64,000 nt of DNA from Capnocytophaga bilenii (GTDB taxonomy: Bacteria > Bacteroidota > Bacteroidia > Flavobacteriales > Flavobacteriaceae). This document shows positions 25,400 through 37,559 of this stretch, in pieces; within the stretch, counting starts at the first letter, position 1; every line of letters begins with the position of its first letter. A program made the position numbers and the translations under genes. The notes beneath the pieces are model-generated. The model saw nothing but the letters and a program-made list of their open reading frames with translations. It did not search any database and was not told where the DNA came from. The DNA is taken from assembly GCF_017565765.1 (NCBI RefSeq), contig NZ_JAGDYP010000007.1:62001-126000 (forward strand), in the 5' to 3' direction.

Positions 25400-26761
25400 C
25401 TATTTTAAGAAATCTATATTTTTATCGTGTAATTTTTCATTTTCTTTTGCTAAGTCATAGGCAGTTTCGCCCAAATCGGTTGTAATTGTCTTATCAGCAC
25501 CTTTACTCAACAAAAATTGTAAGATATCAGTATCTTCGGCTATCATTGCGGCAATTTGCAAAGGGGTAACTCCTTCTTTATTCTTTACATTGATGGGCAA
25601 ACCAAGTTCTGCTATAAGCTCTAATATTTTTTTATCGCCTCTTTTTACCGCGTGATGATAGAGTGTATTTCCTTCATTATCTACTACTGAAGCATCGGCT
25701 TTTAAATCTAACAACAAACGTACTACCTCAGCCCTGTTATTATCTACTGCCAGCGTAAGTGCCGAATAACCATCGCTATTCACGGCATTGATATTCTGTG
25801 ATTTTTCAGCTAATAGTTTTACTACCTCTGCACTATTGAGTGCTGCGGCATTCATCAGTGGTGTTCTGCCTCCTTTTTCAGCATTTACTTGATTAGGGTC
25901 ATTTCCTTTCTCTAATAGGTAATTGATTACTGCCACATCGCTGTTTTTGCCTGCAACTACATACAAAGGTGTGAGCCCATTAGCATTTTTTTGGTTGGGG
26001 TTGAGCCCTAACTGCTCTAAATAGATATAAAAATCTACTTTATTAGTAAAACGTTTTGCACCACGAGCAGCGGCAAAGAAAGCGTTTTCACCTTTTTTAT
26101 TTACGGCTTTTACATCAATACCTTTTTTTATCAGCTCGTCAATCACTTTTTTATTACCTTTAGTAGCGGCGTAATAAATGGCGTTATTGCCGTTGTTATC
26201 TACTGCCTCAAGCTTCAGCCCTTTTTTAACAAAGTAATTAGCGGCTTTAAGGTCGGTAAGGTTAGGCAACAACAATAGCAAAGCCGAAGCTCCTTCGTTA
26301 TTGGTATCGGTTATAGAGGCTCCGTTTTTCAGCAATAGGTCGTAAATAGCTTTGTTTGACTGCCCGCCTACTGCTGCAAAAAGTAAGGGCGTAAGTTGGT
26401 GTGATTCTTTGATGTTTACCTTTGCTCCTTTGCTAAGTAAATATTTCATCACGGGCACATTGTTTTGGTAGGCAGCCCAAAAGAGATAGGTGCGCTTGTC
26501 GTGAGTGAGTTTATCTACTCCATTTCCTTCAATATCAATGAGATATTGTATTGTTTTTTGAGGTGCATTGTTCATTATTGCCAAAGTGGTAGCATCAAAT
26601 GCACGGTCGTTGAGTGCTGTAGGGTTATTTTTTTCATTAATATCTTTGGCTACTTGTTGTGGTGAGGGGTTGGCTTTCCAATATTCATTGGTTAAAAAGG
26701 CATTTTGTGCCCAGCTTGCTGATGAAGCTATGATTCCCAGTGAAAACAAAATTTTTCTCAT
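25400..26761 (-). CDS. Secreted ankyrin-repeat protein
   Basis: The 453-residue protein has a signal peptide (MRKILFSLGIIASSASWAQ) and about eleven ankyrin repeats from residue 50 on, with recurring patterns such as TPLLFAAVGG, NAIYYAATKGNKKVIDELI and SALTLAVDNNRAEVVRLLL. It is probably periplasmic or surface-exposed and mediates protein binding; no enzyme domain is seen. It is first in the likely operon with DUF2271 and marC. A TACCTTTG box lies just upstream at 26789-26796. Confidence 0.9.
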   Translation of the reverse strand: MRKILFSLGIIASSASWAQNAFLTNEYWKANPSPQQVAKDINEKNNPTALNDRAFDATTLAIMNNAPQKTIQYLIDIEGNGVDKLTHDKRTYLFWAAYQNNVPVMKYLLSKGAKVNIKESHQLTPLLFAAVGGQSNKAIYDLLLKNGASITDTNNEGASALLLLLPNLTDLKAANYFVKKGLKLEAVDNNGNNAIYYAATKGNKKVIDELIKKGIDVKAVNKKGENAFFAAARGAKRFTNKVDFYIYLEQLGLNPNQKNANGLTPLYVVAGKNSDVAVINYLLEKGNDPNQVNAEKGGRTPLMNAAALNSAEVVKLLAEKSQNINAVNSDGYSALTLAVDNNRAEVVRLLLDLKADASVVDNEGNTLYHHAVKRGDKKILELIAELGLPINVKNKEGVTPLQIAAMIAEDTDILQFLLSKGADKTITTDLGETAYDLAKENEKLHDKNIDFLK

Positions 26762-26788
26762 AAGATTATCTATTTAGAATTGTAGGCG

Positions 26789-26796
26789 CAAAGGTA
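26789..26796 (-). promoter_or_regulatory. -7 element for the ankyrin-DUF2271-marC operon
   Basis: On the minus strand the sequence reads TACCTTTG, 28 bases before ATG 26761. A TTG at the usual distance was not found. Confidence 0.65.
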
Positions 26797-26835
26797 CAAA
26801 ATAATTATTAATGTTTTAATGATTAATGATTAATT

Positions 26836-26965
26836 TTCGGTGTGAGCCGCACAGGTTTTTATCTTTCGTCACATACTCAGCTGCGCCAGCTCGCCGACTT
26901 TCCTTCGGTGCGAGCCGCACAGGCTTTTATCTTTCGTTCAACCTTCGCTTATCCTTCGCTCATAA
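26836..26965. repeat. REP-like repeat cluster (two units plus CCTTCGCT tail)
   Basis: A degenerate unit at about 26836-26870 and a fuller unit at about 26901-26936 share CGGTGCGAGCCGCACAGG-type sequence followed by TTTTATCTTTCGT. The core GTGCG-AGC-CGCAC can form a hairpin. The second unit is followed by short CCTTCGCT-like repeats. A third copy lies at 62108-62172. The cluster is non-coding and unlike the AT-rich surroundings in composition. Confidence 0.85.
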
Positions 26966-26999
26966 ATTGCTAACTTTGTTGTAGAGGGGAATGACGAAT

Positions 27000-27455
27000 T
27001 TACAGCCATCGGCGTACTTTTAGGCTATAGTTTTCGTATTCTTTGCCAAATTTCAATTTTAGTACACGTTCTTCTGGAATGATTTGAAAGTGTGTCATAT
27101 AGGCTATGAATAGCGGTATTCCTATCCAAGCTAGAAGATAAGTGAGCCATATAGCCCAAGCTATCAAACAGCAAGCCAAGCCTACGTACATTGGGTTACG
27201 GCTGAGCTGATATACACCTTTTGAAACAAAATGAGTAACTTGCGAGGGGGTGAGAGGATTGATAGTAGTACGAGCTTTATGAAAACTCCAAACACCTGCG
27301 AATGCAATGCCTATACCTATCCCTGCAACGGCTATAGCCACTAGGGGCATACGAGGCAATGCTAAAAATGGTAATAAACGAGTAATCCCCCACATTATCA
27401 AGGCGCAAATAATCCATACTGCAGCTGGTGGGAGTTTGAGTTCTAAATTCTTCAT
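27000..27455 (-). CDS. Membrane methyltransferase of the isoprenylcysteine carboxyl methyltransferase (ICMT/PEMT) family
   Basis: The 151-residue protein has about four hydrophobic segments and the C-terminal signature of the family: SKGVYQLSRNPMYVGLA and, near the end, EERVLKLKFGKEYENYSLKVRRWL (RNPMY, the E-E pair, and FGxEYxxY). Such enzymes methylate small lipids or protein carboxylates using SAM; the bacterial substrate is unknown. It is a single-gene unit with a consensus promoter at 27473-27502. Confidence 0.88.
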   Translation of the reverse strand: MKNLELKLPPAAVWIICALIMWGITRLLPFLALPRMPLVAIAVAGIGIGIAFAGVWSFHKARTTINPLTPSQVTHFVSKGVYQLSRNPMYVGLACCLIAWAIWLTYLLAWIGIPLFIAYMTHFQIIPEERVLKLKFGKEYENYSLKVRRWL

Positions 27456-27472
27456 TTTCTATTATTTTAAGG

Positions 27473-27502
27473 CAAAGGTAGTGATATTTTGATAATTAGC
27501 AA
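27473..27502 (-). promoter_or_regulatory. Consensus promoter for the membrane methyltransferase gene
   Basis: On the minus strand, TTG (27500-27502), a 19-bp spacer and TACCTTTG (27473-27480) match the Bacteroidota consensus. The -7 box is 18 bases before ATG 27455. Confidence 0.85.
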
Positions 27503-27576
27503 ATATCGTTAAAGAACTCCAAAAATTTTGTTTTGTAAGACGAGATTAACGAAAATCAAAAAATTATAAAAAATAT

Positions 27577-27607
27577 TTGCAAGATTCAATAAATATTAGT
27601 ACATTTG
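27577..27607 (+). promoter_or_regulatory. Consensus promoter for mdh with hairpin leader
   Basis: TTG (27577-27579), a 20-bp spacer and TACATTTG (27600-27607) precede mdh. The leader contains an imperfect hairpin, TCAGAAAGGA (27624-27633) with TCCTTCTGA (27645-27653), ending 17 bases before ATG 27671. A regulatory role for the hairpin is not established. Confidence 0.82.
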
Positions 27608-27670
27608 TGCGATAAAATAACCATCAGAAAGGACTTAATTAACTTCCTTCTGACCTAAATTATAGATTAT

Positions 27671-28591
27671 ATGAAAGTTACAGTTGTAGGTGCAGGTGCC
27701 GTAGGAGCGAGCTGCGCCGAGTATGTTGCAATTAAAAACTTTGCTTCAGAAGTTGTTCTAATTGACATCAAAGAAGGATTTGCCGAAGGAAAAGCTATGG
27801 ACTTGATGCAAACTGCATCTCTTAATGGCTTTGACACTCGTATCGTGGGCGTTACTAACGATTATTCTAAAACGGCAGGTAGTGATGTTGCAGTAATCAC
27901 TTCGGGGATACCACGCAAACCTGGTATGACACGCGAGGAACTGATTGGTACTAATGCTAACATTGTAAAATCGGTGGTAGAACAGCTTGTAAAATACTCA
28001 CCCAACGTAATCGTGATTGTGGTGAGTAACCCTATGGACACTATGGCTTACTTGGTGCACAAAGCTACCAACTTACCTAAAAACCGTATCATTGGTATGG
28101 GTGGGGCTCTTGATAGTGCTCGTTTTAGATACCGCCTTGCCGAAGCACTTAACTGCCCTATCTCGGACGTTGATGGTATGGTAATTGCTGCTCACAGCGA
28201 TAGTGGTATGCTTCCTCTTACTCGCCTTGCAAGTTATCGTGGTGTACCTGTATCGGAATTCCTAAGTGCTGAACGCTTGGCACAAGTAGCTGATGATACT
28301 AAGGTGGGTGGTGCTACGCTTACTAAACTTTTGGGTACTTCAGCTTGGTATGCTCCTGGTGCTGCTGTATCTGCTCTCGTACAAGCTATTGCTTGCGACC
28401 AAAAGAAACTCTTCCCTTGCTCTGTATTACTTGAAGGTGAATACGGTGAAAAAGATGTATGCGTAGGAGTACCTGTACTGATAGGTAAAAACGGAGTAGA
28501 AAAAATCGTGGAATTAAAACTAAACGATGCTGAAAAAGCTAAATTTGCTGAAAGTACTGCTGCAGTACGCGAAGTGAATAAAGCACTTTAA
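27671..28591 (+). CDS. mdh: Malate dehydrogenase (LDH-like type)
   Basis: The 306-residue protein has the Rossmann motif VVGAGAVGASCAEYVA, the substrate loop SGIPRKPGMTREEL (Arg selecting malate/oxaloacetate over lactate), SNPMDTMAYL and GALDSARFRYRLA. The catalytic histidine block reads VIAAHSDSGMLPL, where most relatives have GGHGD; the His and Asp are kept. It interconverts malate and oxaloacetate with NAD in the TCA cycle. It has its own promoter and terminator, so it is monocistronic. Confidence 0.95.
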   Translation: MKVTVVGAGAVGASCAEYVAIKNFASEVVLIDIKEGFAEGKAMDLMQTASLNGFDTRIVGVTNDYSKTAGSDVAVITSGIPRKPGMTREELIGTNANIVKSVVEQLVKYSPNVIVIVVSNPMDTMAYLVHKATNLPKNRIIGMGGALDSARFRYRLAEALNCPISDVDGMVIAAHSDSGMLPLTRLASYRGVPVSEFLSAERLAQVADDTKVGGATLTKLLGTSAWYAPGAAVSALVQAIACDQKKLFPCSVLLEGEYGEKDVCVGVPVLIGKNGVEKIVELKLNDAEKAKFAESTAAVREVNKAL

Positions 28592-28602
28592 TAAGTCTAC
28601 AA

Positions 28603-28644
28603 GAAAAAAGAGGCTGCCTCGTGTGAGACAGCCTCTCTTTTTTG
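28603..28644. terminator. Bidirectional terminator between mdh and the Fe-S gene
   Basis: GAGGCTG (28610-28616) pairs with CAGCCTC (28629-28635), extended by inner CTC/GAG pairing around a GTGT loop. It is flanked by AAAAAA on the left and CTTTTTT on the right, so it works for both convergent genes. Confidence 0.92.
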
Positions 28645-28656
28645 TATAATAATAAA

Positions 28657-29985
28657 CTATGCTTTATTATCAGCCCATTGTAATCTATCTGCTTGGCTAT
28701 AAGCCCAAGGGGCTCCATTGTTTTCTATATTATTCATCATCATATTCAGTTCATTGGGTGCTCCCGACTGTTCCATCACAACATATTGGCGCATATCCAT
28801 AATTATCTCCAACGGATTAATACTCACGGGGCAAGCCTCTACGCAAGCATTGCAAGTAGTGCAAGCCCATAGCTCTTCGGCAGTAATATAATCACCTAAA
28901 AGTGTTTTGCCATCGGCTTCAAACTTTCCTTTATGACGGTCTATATTTCTACCTACTTCCTCTATTCTATCACGAGTTTTCATCATAATTGCACGAGGTG
29001 AGAGTTTTTTGCCTGTAAGATTGGCTGGGCATTCATCGGTACAACGCCCACATTCGGTACAAGTGTAGGCACTTAGTAGTTGTACCCAAGTGAGGTCGGT
29101 AACATCTTGTATACCAAATTTTTCGGGAGGAGTGGTGCTTTCAGGAGTAGTTGCAAAAGGGTCGGCTTCGGGGTTTAGCATTAGTTTTACCTCATTGGTA
29201 ATAGCTTCATTTACCTTAAAAGCTCCCATAGAGCGCAAAGATGCAAAATAAGTATTAGGAAAGGCTAATAATATATGCAGATGTTTGGAGTAATACAAAT
29301 AATTCAAAAAACACAAAATACCAATAATGTGTAGCCACCAACAAGTACGTTCTATAATAATAAGAGTACCTACGGAAAAGCTCTCTATCAAAGGTATCAA
29401 TATTTTGCTAATAGGAAAATAGCCTGCTTGCAGATAATGAGGTGCGTTTAGTGCTTGCAGTTGTGCATCGGCAGCGTTCATCAGCAAAAAAAGAAGCATT
29501 ATTGTAGTTTCGGCATAAAGAATGAAATTTGCATCTTTCTTAGCCGAGCCTTTTAATTCAGTTTTTTGAAAGCGAGATATTTTCAGCAGATTACGCCTTA
29601 CCCAAAAGGTAATAATGGCAACAATTACCAAAAGAGCTAATACTTCAAAACTACCAATGACAATGTTATAGAAAGTACCTAAAACGGCAAAGATTCTGTG
29701 TGTTCCTACAATACCATCAATTACAATCTCCAGCAGCTCTATATTTATAATAAAGAAACCTACATAAACTATAATATGCAGTATTGCAGCCACAGGGCGT
29801 ACTGTCATTTTGCGTTGCCCCAAAGCAATACGCAACATATTCTTGAGGCGTTGTTTCTTATTATCTTGTACATTTATAGGTTTACCTAAACGAATGTTAC
29901 GGATGAGCTTCTTACAATTATAAATAAAAAAACCTCCTCCTATACAGAGAAGTACTACAAATACTATGTTAGGAATGAGGTTCAT
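28657..29985 (-). CDS. Membrane-bound (Fe-S)-binding protein, HdrD/NarI-like
   Basis: From ATG 29985 (a TTG 3 bases upstream is less likely) the protein has 442 residues. The N-terminal half has about five membrane helices with histidines (ILHIIVYVGFF, WWLHIIGILCF), which resembles a NarI-type heme b domain. The C-terminal half carries two 4Fe-4S ferredoxin motifs, CTECGRCTDECP and CTTCNACVEACP. It probably passes electrons between the quinone pool and a soluble partner. In other Bacteroidota a cysteine-rich HdrB-like gene commonly follows, but here a terminator follows. It is third in the amidase-MCE-Fe-S operon. Confidence 0.85.
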   Translation of the reverse strand: MNLIPNIVFVVLLCIGGGFFIYNCKKLIRNIRLGKPINVQDNKKQRLKNMLRIALGQRKMTVRPVAAILHIIVYVGFFIINIELLEIVIDGIVGTHRIFAVLGTFYNIVIGSFEVLALLVIVAIITFWVRRNLLKISRFQKTELKGSAKKDANFILYAETTIMLLFLLMNAADAQLQALNAPHYLQAGYFPISKILIPLIESFSVGTLIIIERTCWWLHIIGILCFLNYLYYSKHLHILLAFPNTYFASLRSMGAFKVNEAITNEVKLMLNPEADPFATTPESTTPPEKFGIQDVTDLTWVQLLSAYTCTECGRCTDECPANLTGKKLSPRAIMMKTRDRIEEVGRNIDRHKGKFEADGKTLLGDYITAEELWACTTCNACVEACPVSINPLEIIMDMRQYVVMEQSGAPNELNMMMNNIENNGAPWAYSQADRLQWADNKA

Positions 29986-30000
29986 CAAATTATAAATAAG

Positions 30001-30948
30001 TTATTTTGCTTTTTGTTCGTCCTGAGGTTCGTATGTTTTAGCTTTTTTGCCAAATACGGAAAAATGTACATAGCGTTTTGGATTCAGACGAAAGTCTTCT
30101 AACAAGAGTTCTAATTGTTTAGCCGATTTATCTAAATCTTTATAAAGTGCTTCGTCTTTTAGTAGTTTGCCTATTGTTCCGTTGCCACTTTCTACGCTTG
30201 CTAAAAGAGTATTGAGGTTAGCAAGTGTTTTTTGAGCGTCGGCTATTGTTTTATTAAGTTCTGTTGCTGATAATTCGCTTGATAGTTTAGCAAGTTCTGC
30301 TGTCATCTTATTGGCATTTTGCAAAGTAGCTTGCAAGTTTGCCTGATTGGCTATCAGCATATTGTTAAGTGTTACAGAAGCTTTATTGAGATTGCGCATT
30401 GTAGCACTAAGCTCGGCAATAGCACCTTTAAGTTCTGAAGTGGTTTGTACATCTAAAATTTTATTTACACCTGTAAGGGTGGTATCAGCTTGATTTAATA
30501 AGCGATTTAGCTTTTCTTGGGTAGGCTTAATAGATGAAGAAATTGATGCCAGCATATCTTCTTGTATGCGAGCCTGAAATTCGCCTTCCGATTCAATAAC
30601 AGGAGCATTGTCAAAAGCAGGAAGTATTTGTAATCCTGCACCTCCTAATAGGCTATTATACAGTTCGGCTACACTATTTTTAGAGAATTTGTATTTATCT
30701 GCACACTGCATAGTAACCTTTATTTTTCCTGTTTCTTGTTCCAAATCAACAGATTCTACATTCCCTACTTTCACACCATTTACTGTTATTTGAGTACCTG
30801 CTTTCAATCCTCCCGAATGAGGAAAGTAGGCATAATAAGTATTAGTACTTTCAAATAAAGCTCCTTTAGCTATCTTTAGCCCTATAAAAAATACTATTGC
30901 AACTGCAGCAATAAAGATAAGTAATTTTAAAACTCGTGATTTTTTCAT
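30001..30948 (-). CDS. MlaD/MCE family lipid-transport substrate-binding protein
   Basis: The 315-residue protein has one N-terminal membrane anchor (LLIFIAAVAIVFFIGLKIA), then an MCE domain (YFPHSGGLKAGTQITVNGVK, GNVESVDLE) and a long helical region (about 140-290) rich in Asn/Leu heptads. MCE proteins form periplasmic hexamers that ferry phospholipids between membranes with an MlaE permease and MlaF ATPase. An MlaF-like ATPase is at 36795-37559 but not adjacent. It lies 17 bases downstream of the amidase. Confidence 0.9.
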   Translation of the reverse strand: MKKSRVLKLLIFIAAVAIVFFIGLKIAKGALFESTNTYYAYFPHSGGLKAGTQITVNGVKVGNVESVDLEQETGKIKVTMQCADKYKFSKNSVAELYNSLLGGAGLQILPAFDNAPVIESEGEFQARIQEDMLASISSSIKPTQEKLNRLLNQADTTLTGVNKILDVQTTSELKGAIAELSATMRNLNKASVTLNNMLIANQANLQATLQNANKMTAELAKLSSELSATELNKTIADAQKTLANLNTLLASVESGNGTIGKLLKDEALYKDLDKSAKQLELLLEDFRLNPKRYVHFSVFGKKAKTYEPQDEQKAK

Positions 30949-30965
30949 TTGTTTCTTTTTTAAGT

Positions 30966-32090
30966 TTATTTTTCTAACTGTTTAGCTTTTTCAACAGTAA
31001 TGCGTTTGCCTTCCAAAAAAGCACATATGTAAGCATCTTTGTAACCTTTTTTTTTTGCAGTATTCAGTAAATCAAGGGCTACTTTATGTTTGTTTGTATT
31101 ACCGTAATAATAAACCCATACATTACCATCTTTTACCATTGATATAGGCGATAAACCACTAAAGTTAAAAGCCTTAGGCTCCACCTGCTTAGGGCTTGAT
31201 GATATTTGTATTTTATAAATAGGAGTGCTATTACTTTTTGTACTACTTGTTTTAGGAGGTGTAGGACGATGTTTGCGCCCAGTACCTTGTACTGATATTA
31301 TATCATCTGATGATACACCTGTACTTTGTCCTCGTACCCATTTTTTATAAGTAACAATAGCATTGGCTATATTTTCAGCAAACTCTTCTTGTCCTTTAGC
31401 AGAAAGCAAAAACTTGCGCTCCTCGTTATTTGTTAAGAAAGCAGTTTCTATAAGTACGCTTGGCATATAGGTTTGGTGCAGAACGATAAACCCTGCTTGT
31501 CGTACCCCTCTATTGGTACGCTTCATCACCCCAGTAAGCTGATTTTGTATTATCTTAGCAAGCTGAATACTCTGTTCCAAGAACTCTTCTTGCATAATAG
31601 AGAGTCCTATAATAGATTCGGGAGAATTGATATTGTATTGGGCGTATTTTTTCTTGTAGTTATCTTCCAAATAAATCACAGAGTTTTCGGCTTTTGCTAC
31701 CTCAAAGTTCTGTTCATTTGCATTGAGCCCCAGCACATAGGTTTCAGCACCATCCACTTGTGTTTCGTGTGCATTGCAGTGCACTGATACAAATACATCT
31801 GCTTTATTTTTATTGGCTATATCACCGCGCTCATACAAATCTATAAGTTCATCGGTTTTACGAGTGTAAATCACCTTAATATCAGGATAAGCCTCCAATT
31901 TTTTACCTACAAGTAACACTATTTTTAGTACTATGTCTTTTTCATAGATAGTTTTATCTACTACTTTGCCAGGGTCTTTACCTCCGTGTCCTGCGTCTAA
32001 AACTACTTTAAATACCGGTGTTTTCTGAGCATAACCAACAGAAAACATCACCAAAAATAGCTGAAAAAGAATACAACGTAAAACAGACAT
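30966..32090 (-). CDS. N-acetylmuramoyl-L-alanine amidase with C-terminal SPOR-like domain
   Basis: The start ATG 32090 was chosen because the upstream frame runs through the promoter box at 32118-32125. This gives 374 residues with a signal peptide (MSVLRCILFQLFLVMFSVGYAQ). The Amidase_3 domain shows DAGHGGKDPG, SVHCNAH and VLIETAFLTN, providing His, His and Glu zinc/catalytic residues. The C-terminal about 80 residues (YKIQISSSPK and beyond) resemble a SPOR peptidoglycan-binding domain. It cleaves the amide between MurNAc and the stem peptide, probably at division sites. Confidence 0.92.
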   Translation of the reverse strand: MSVLRCILFQLFLVMFSVGYAQKTPVFKVVLDAGHGGKDPGKVVDKTIYEKDIVLKIVLLVGKKLEAYPDIKVIYTRKTDELIDLYERGDIANKNKADVFVSVHCNAHETQVDGAETYVLGLNANEQNFEVAKAENSVIYLEDNYKKKYAQYNINSPESIIGLSIMQEEFLEQSIQLAKIIQNQLTGVMKRTNRGVRQAGFIVLHQTYMPSVLIETAFLTNNEERKFLLSAKGQEEFAENIANAIVTYKKWVRGQSTGVSSDDIISVQGTGRKHRPTPPKTSSTKSNSTPIYKIQISSSPKQVEPKAFNFSGLSPISMVKDGNVWVYYYGNTNKHKVALDLLNTAKKKGYKDAYICAFLEGKRITVEKAKQLEK

Positions 32091-32117
32091 TCCTATAATT
32101 TTTTCTCTAAATTTGGG

Positions 32118-32125
32118 CAAAGGTA
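32118..32125 (-). promoter_or_regulatory. -7 element for the amidase-MCE-Fe-S operon
   Basis: On the minus strand the sequence reads TACCTTTG. Initiation about 7 bases downstream would leave a leader of about 20 bases to ATG 32090, which decides that start codon. Confidence 0.7.
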
Positions 32126-32163
32126 CGTGTTTTAGTTTAATGCACCAAACTTCTATTATTATT

Positions 32164-35387
<3,224 letters not shown>

Positions 35388-35438
35388 ACTGATTTATCAG
35401 TTTAAATCTATTTCCAACTGCAAAGAAAAGGTTTTTTT

Positions 35439-35467
35439 TTGAGTATAGCAAATTTTTCTTACTTTTG
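35439..35467 (+). promoter_or_regulatory. Promoter for lysA
   Basis: TTG (35439-35441), an 18-bp spacer and TACTTTTG (35460-35467) match the TTG/TAnnTTTG pattern. The -7 box ends 22 bases before ATG 35490. Confidence 0.7.
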
Positions 35468-35489
35468 TGGCATAATAAATTAATTTTCA

Positions 35490-36695
35490 ATGAAAATAGA
35501 AGACTTACAATCCATAGCCAAAACTTTTAGTAGTCCCGTATATGTGTATGATGCTGATAAAATCAGCAGCCAATACCAGCGCCTTACTAACGCTTTTGCC
35601 AATGTACCTCATTTGCGTATCAACTACGCTATGAAAGCCCTCTCCAATCTATCAATTTTAAAGCTAATGAAAAAATTAGGAGCTGGGCTCGATACTGTTT
35701 CCATTCAGGAGGTTCAATTGGGCTTACGAGCAGGCTTTGCCCCCTCACAAATCATCTTCACTCCCAATGGTGTTTCTATGAATGAAATAGAAGAGGCTAT
35801 GCAATTGGGCGTACAGCTAAACATTGATAACCTTTCTTTTTTGGAACAGTTTGGCAGTAAGCACCCCGAAGTACCCGTTTGTATCCGTATCAATCCTCAC
35901 GTAATGGCAGGGGGTAATGCTAATATTTCGGTAGGTCATATTGATAGTAAATTTGGTATCAGTATCCACCAAATACCTCATATTCTTCGTATTGTAGAGA
36001 ATACCAAAATGCACATCAACGGTATCCATATGCATACAGGTAGTGATATTTTAGATATTGATGTATTCCTTTATGCTGCTGAAATTCTGTTTGAAACCGC
36101 TAAACATTTCAAAGATTTACAATTTATTGATTTTGGTAGTGGTTTCAAAGTGCCCTACAAGGAAGGCGATATACAAACCAATATTGAAGAACTGGGCGAA
36201 CGCCTAAGTAGCCGTTTTTTAGAATTTTGTAAAGAATACGGGCGAGACCTTACTTTAGCTTTTGAACCAGGTAAATTTCTCGTAAGCCAAGCTGGATACT
36301 TTTTAGTGAAAGTAAATGTCATCAAGCAAACTACCTCTACTGTATTTGCAGCTGTTGATTCTGGCTTTAATCACCTCATCCGCCCTATGTTTTACGGGGC
36401 TACTCATTACATTGAAAACATATCCAACCCACAAGGGCGCAAGCGTTTTTATTCGGTAGTGGGTTATGTTTGCGAAACCGACACTTTTGCCTCAAATAAG
36501 CAAATAGCCGAAATTACAGAAGGTGATATTTTATGCTTTCACAATGCAGGGGCTTATTGCTACACTATGGCAAGCAATTACAATTCTCGTTTGCGCCCTG
36601 CAGAGGTACTATGGATTAACAATGAAGCAAAGTTAATTCGCAAAGCCGAGAGTTTTGATGATTTACTACGAAATCAAATCGAAATTGATGTTTAA
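35490..36695 (+). CDS. lysA: Diaminopimelate decarboxylase
   Basis: The 401-residue fold-type III PLP enzyme has the PLP lysine in INYAMKALSN, GIHMHTGSDI, FGSGFKVPY, the Cys/Glu block VCETDTFA and the late NAGAYCYTMASNYN. It decarboxylates meso-diaminopimelate to lysine, the last step of lysine synthesis. Related carboxynorspermidine decarboxylases share the fold, but CETDTFA and NAGAY favour LysA. It is monocistronic with a hairpin downstream. Confidence 0.93.
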   Translation: MKIEDLQSIAKTFSSPVYVYDADKISSQYQRLTNAFANVPHLRINYAMKALSNLSILKLMKKLGAGLDTVSIQEVQLGLRAGFAPSQIIFTPNGVSMNEIEEAMQLGVQLNIDNLSFLEQFGSKHPEVPVCIRINPHVMAGGNANISVGHIDSKFGISIHQIPHILRIVENTKMHINGIHMHTGSDILDIDVFLYAAEILFETAKHFKDLQFIDFGSGFKVPYKEGDIQTNIEELGERLSSRFLEFCKEYGRDLTLAFEPGKFLVSQAGYFLVKVNVIKQTTSTVFAAVDSGFNHLIRPMFYGATHYIENISNPQGRKRFYSVVGYVCETDTFASNKQIAEITEGDILCFHNAGAYCYTMASNYNSRLRPAEVLWINNEAKLIRKAESFDDLLRNQIEIDV

Positions 36696-36722
36696 AAGGA
36701 TAAAAGACAATTGCGCCACACA

Positions 36723-36751
36723 CTTTGGCAAACTTTAAGAGTTTGCCAAAG
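36723..36751. terminator. Hairpin between convergent lysA and mlaF-like genes
   Basis: CTTTGGCAAACT (36723-36734) pairs perfectly with AGTTTGCCAAAG (36740-36751) around a 5-base loop. Only a weak T-rich tail follows on either strand, so it is a probable rather than certain terminator. Confidence 0.65.
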
Positions 36752-36794
36752 TTAATTACTCTGATAATCAATCACTTTTATTCACATTGTATTT

Positions 36795-37559
36795 TTAATT
36801 TTCTTTTATCATTGCTTCTCGCACTTTTTTAAAGAGCTCTGAAGAGTATACAAAGTCGGTAACAGCTTCGTTATCTGTTCTAAATATCGTATCTTTAGAA
36901 CCTTCCCATTCTTTATAACCATTCTTCAAGAATACAATTTTAGCCCCAATCTCCATCACCGAGTTCATATCGTGCGTATTGATAACCGTTGTAATATTGA
37001 ATTCTTGGGTAATTTCTTGTATAAGATTGTCTATTACTATAGAAGTTTTAGGATCAAGACCAGAGTTAGGCTCATCACAAAACAAATAGTGCGGATTATT
37101 CACTATAGCCCGTGCTATTGCTACCCGCTTCTGCATACCCCCTGAAATTTCAGAAGGTAATTTGTGCTCTGCATTCACCAAATTTACTCGGCTAAGTACT
37201 ACATCAGCACGTTCACGAATTTCACTATCGGTTTGTTCTGTAAACATCTTTAGCGGAAACATCACGTTTTCAAGTACAGTCATCGAGTCAAACAAAGCAC
37301 TCCCTTGAAATACCATTCCCATTTTTTGGCGCAAGGCAATACGTTCTTTACGTTTCATATCGGCATAGCGAACACCATCGTAAATGATGTCGCCGCTATC
37401 GGGTTTGAAAAGTCCTAATAAAGACTTCAGGAAGACTGTTTTTCCTGAGCCACTTTGTCCTATAATCAAATTTGTTTTCCCCTTCTCAAATGTGGTAGAA
37501 ATACCCTTAAGCACCTCTACTCCATCAAATGATTTACGTAAATTTTCTACTTGTATCAT
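36795..37559 (-). CDS. ABC transporter ATP-binding protein, MlaF-like
   Basis: The 254-residue ATPase has Walker A GQSGSGKTVFLKSLL, signature ISGGMQKRVAIARAI and Walker B YLFCDEPNSGLDP, with the NTHDMNSVMEIG H-loop and the downstream FLKNGYKEWEG typical of MlaF. It would power lipid transport with an MlaE permease and an MCE protein. No MlaE gene is adjacent, and the MCE gene is 6 kb away. Its ATG overlaps the fabD stop codon by 4 bases (ATGA), so the two are translationally coupled. Confidence 0.9.
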   Translation of the reverse strand: MIQVENLRKSFDGVEVLKGISTTFEKGKTNLIIGQSGSGKTVFLKSLLGLFKPDSGDIIYDGVRYADMKRKERIALRQKMGMVFQGSALFDSMTVLENVMFPLKMFTEQTDSEIRERADVVLSRVNLVNAEHKLPSEISGGMQKRVAIARAIVNNPHYLFCDEPNSGLDPKTSIVIDNLIQEITQEFNITTVINTHDMNSVMEIGAKIVFLKNGYKEWEGSKDTIFRTDNEAVTDFVYSSELFKKVREAMIKEN

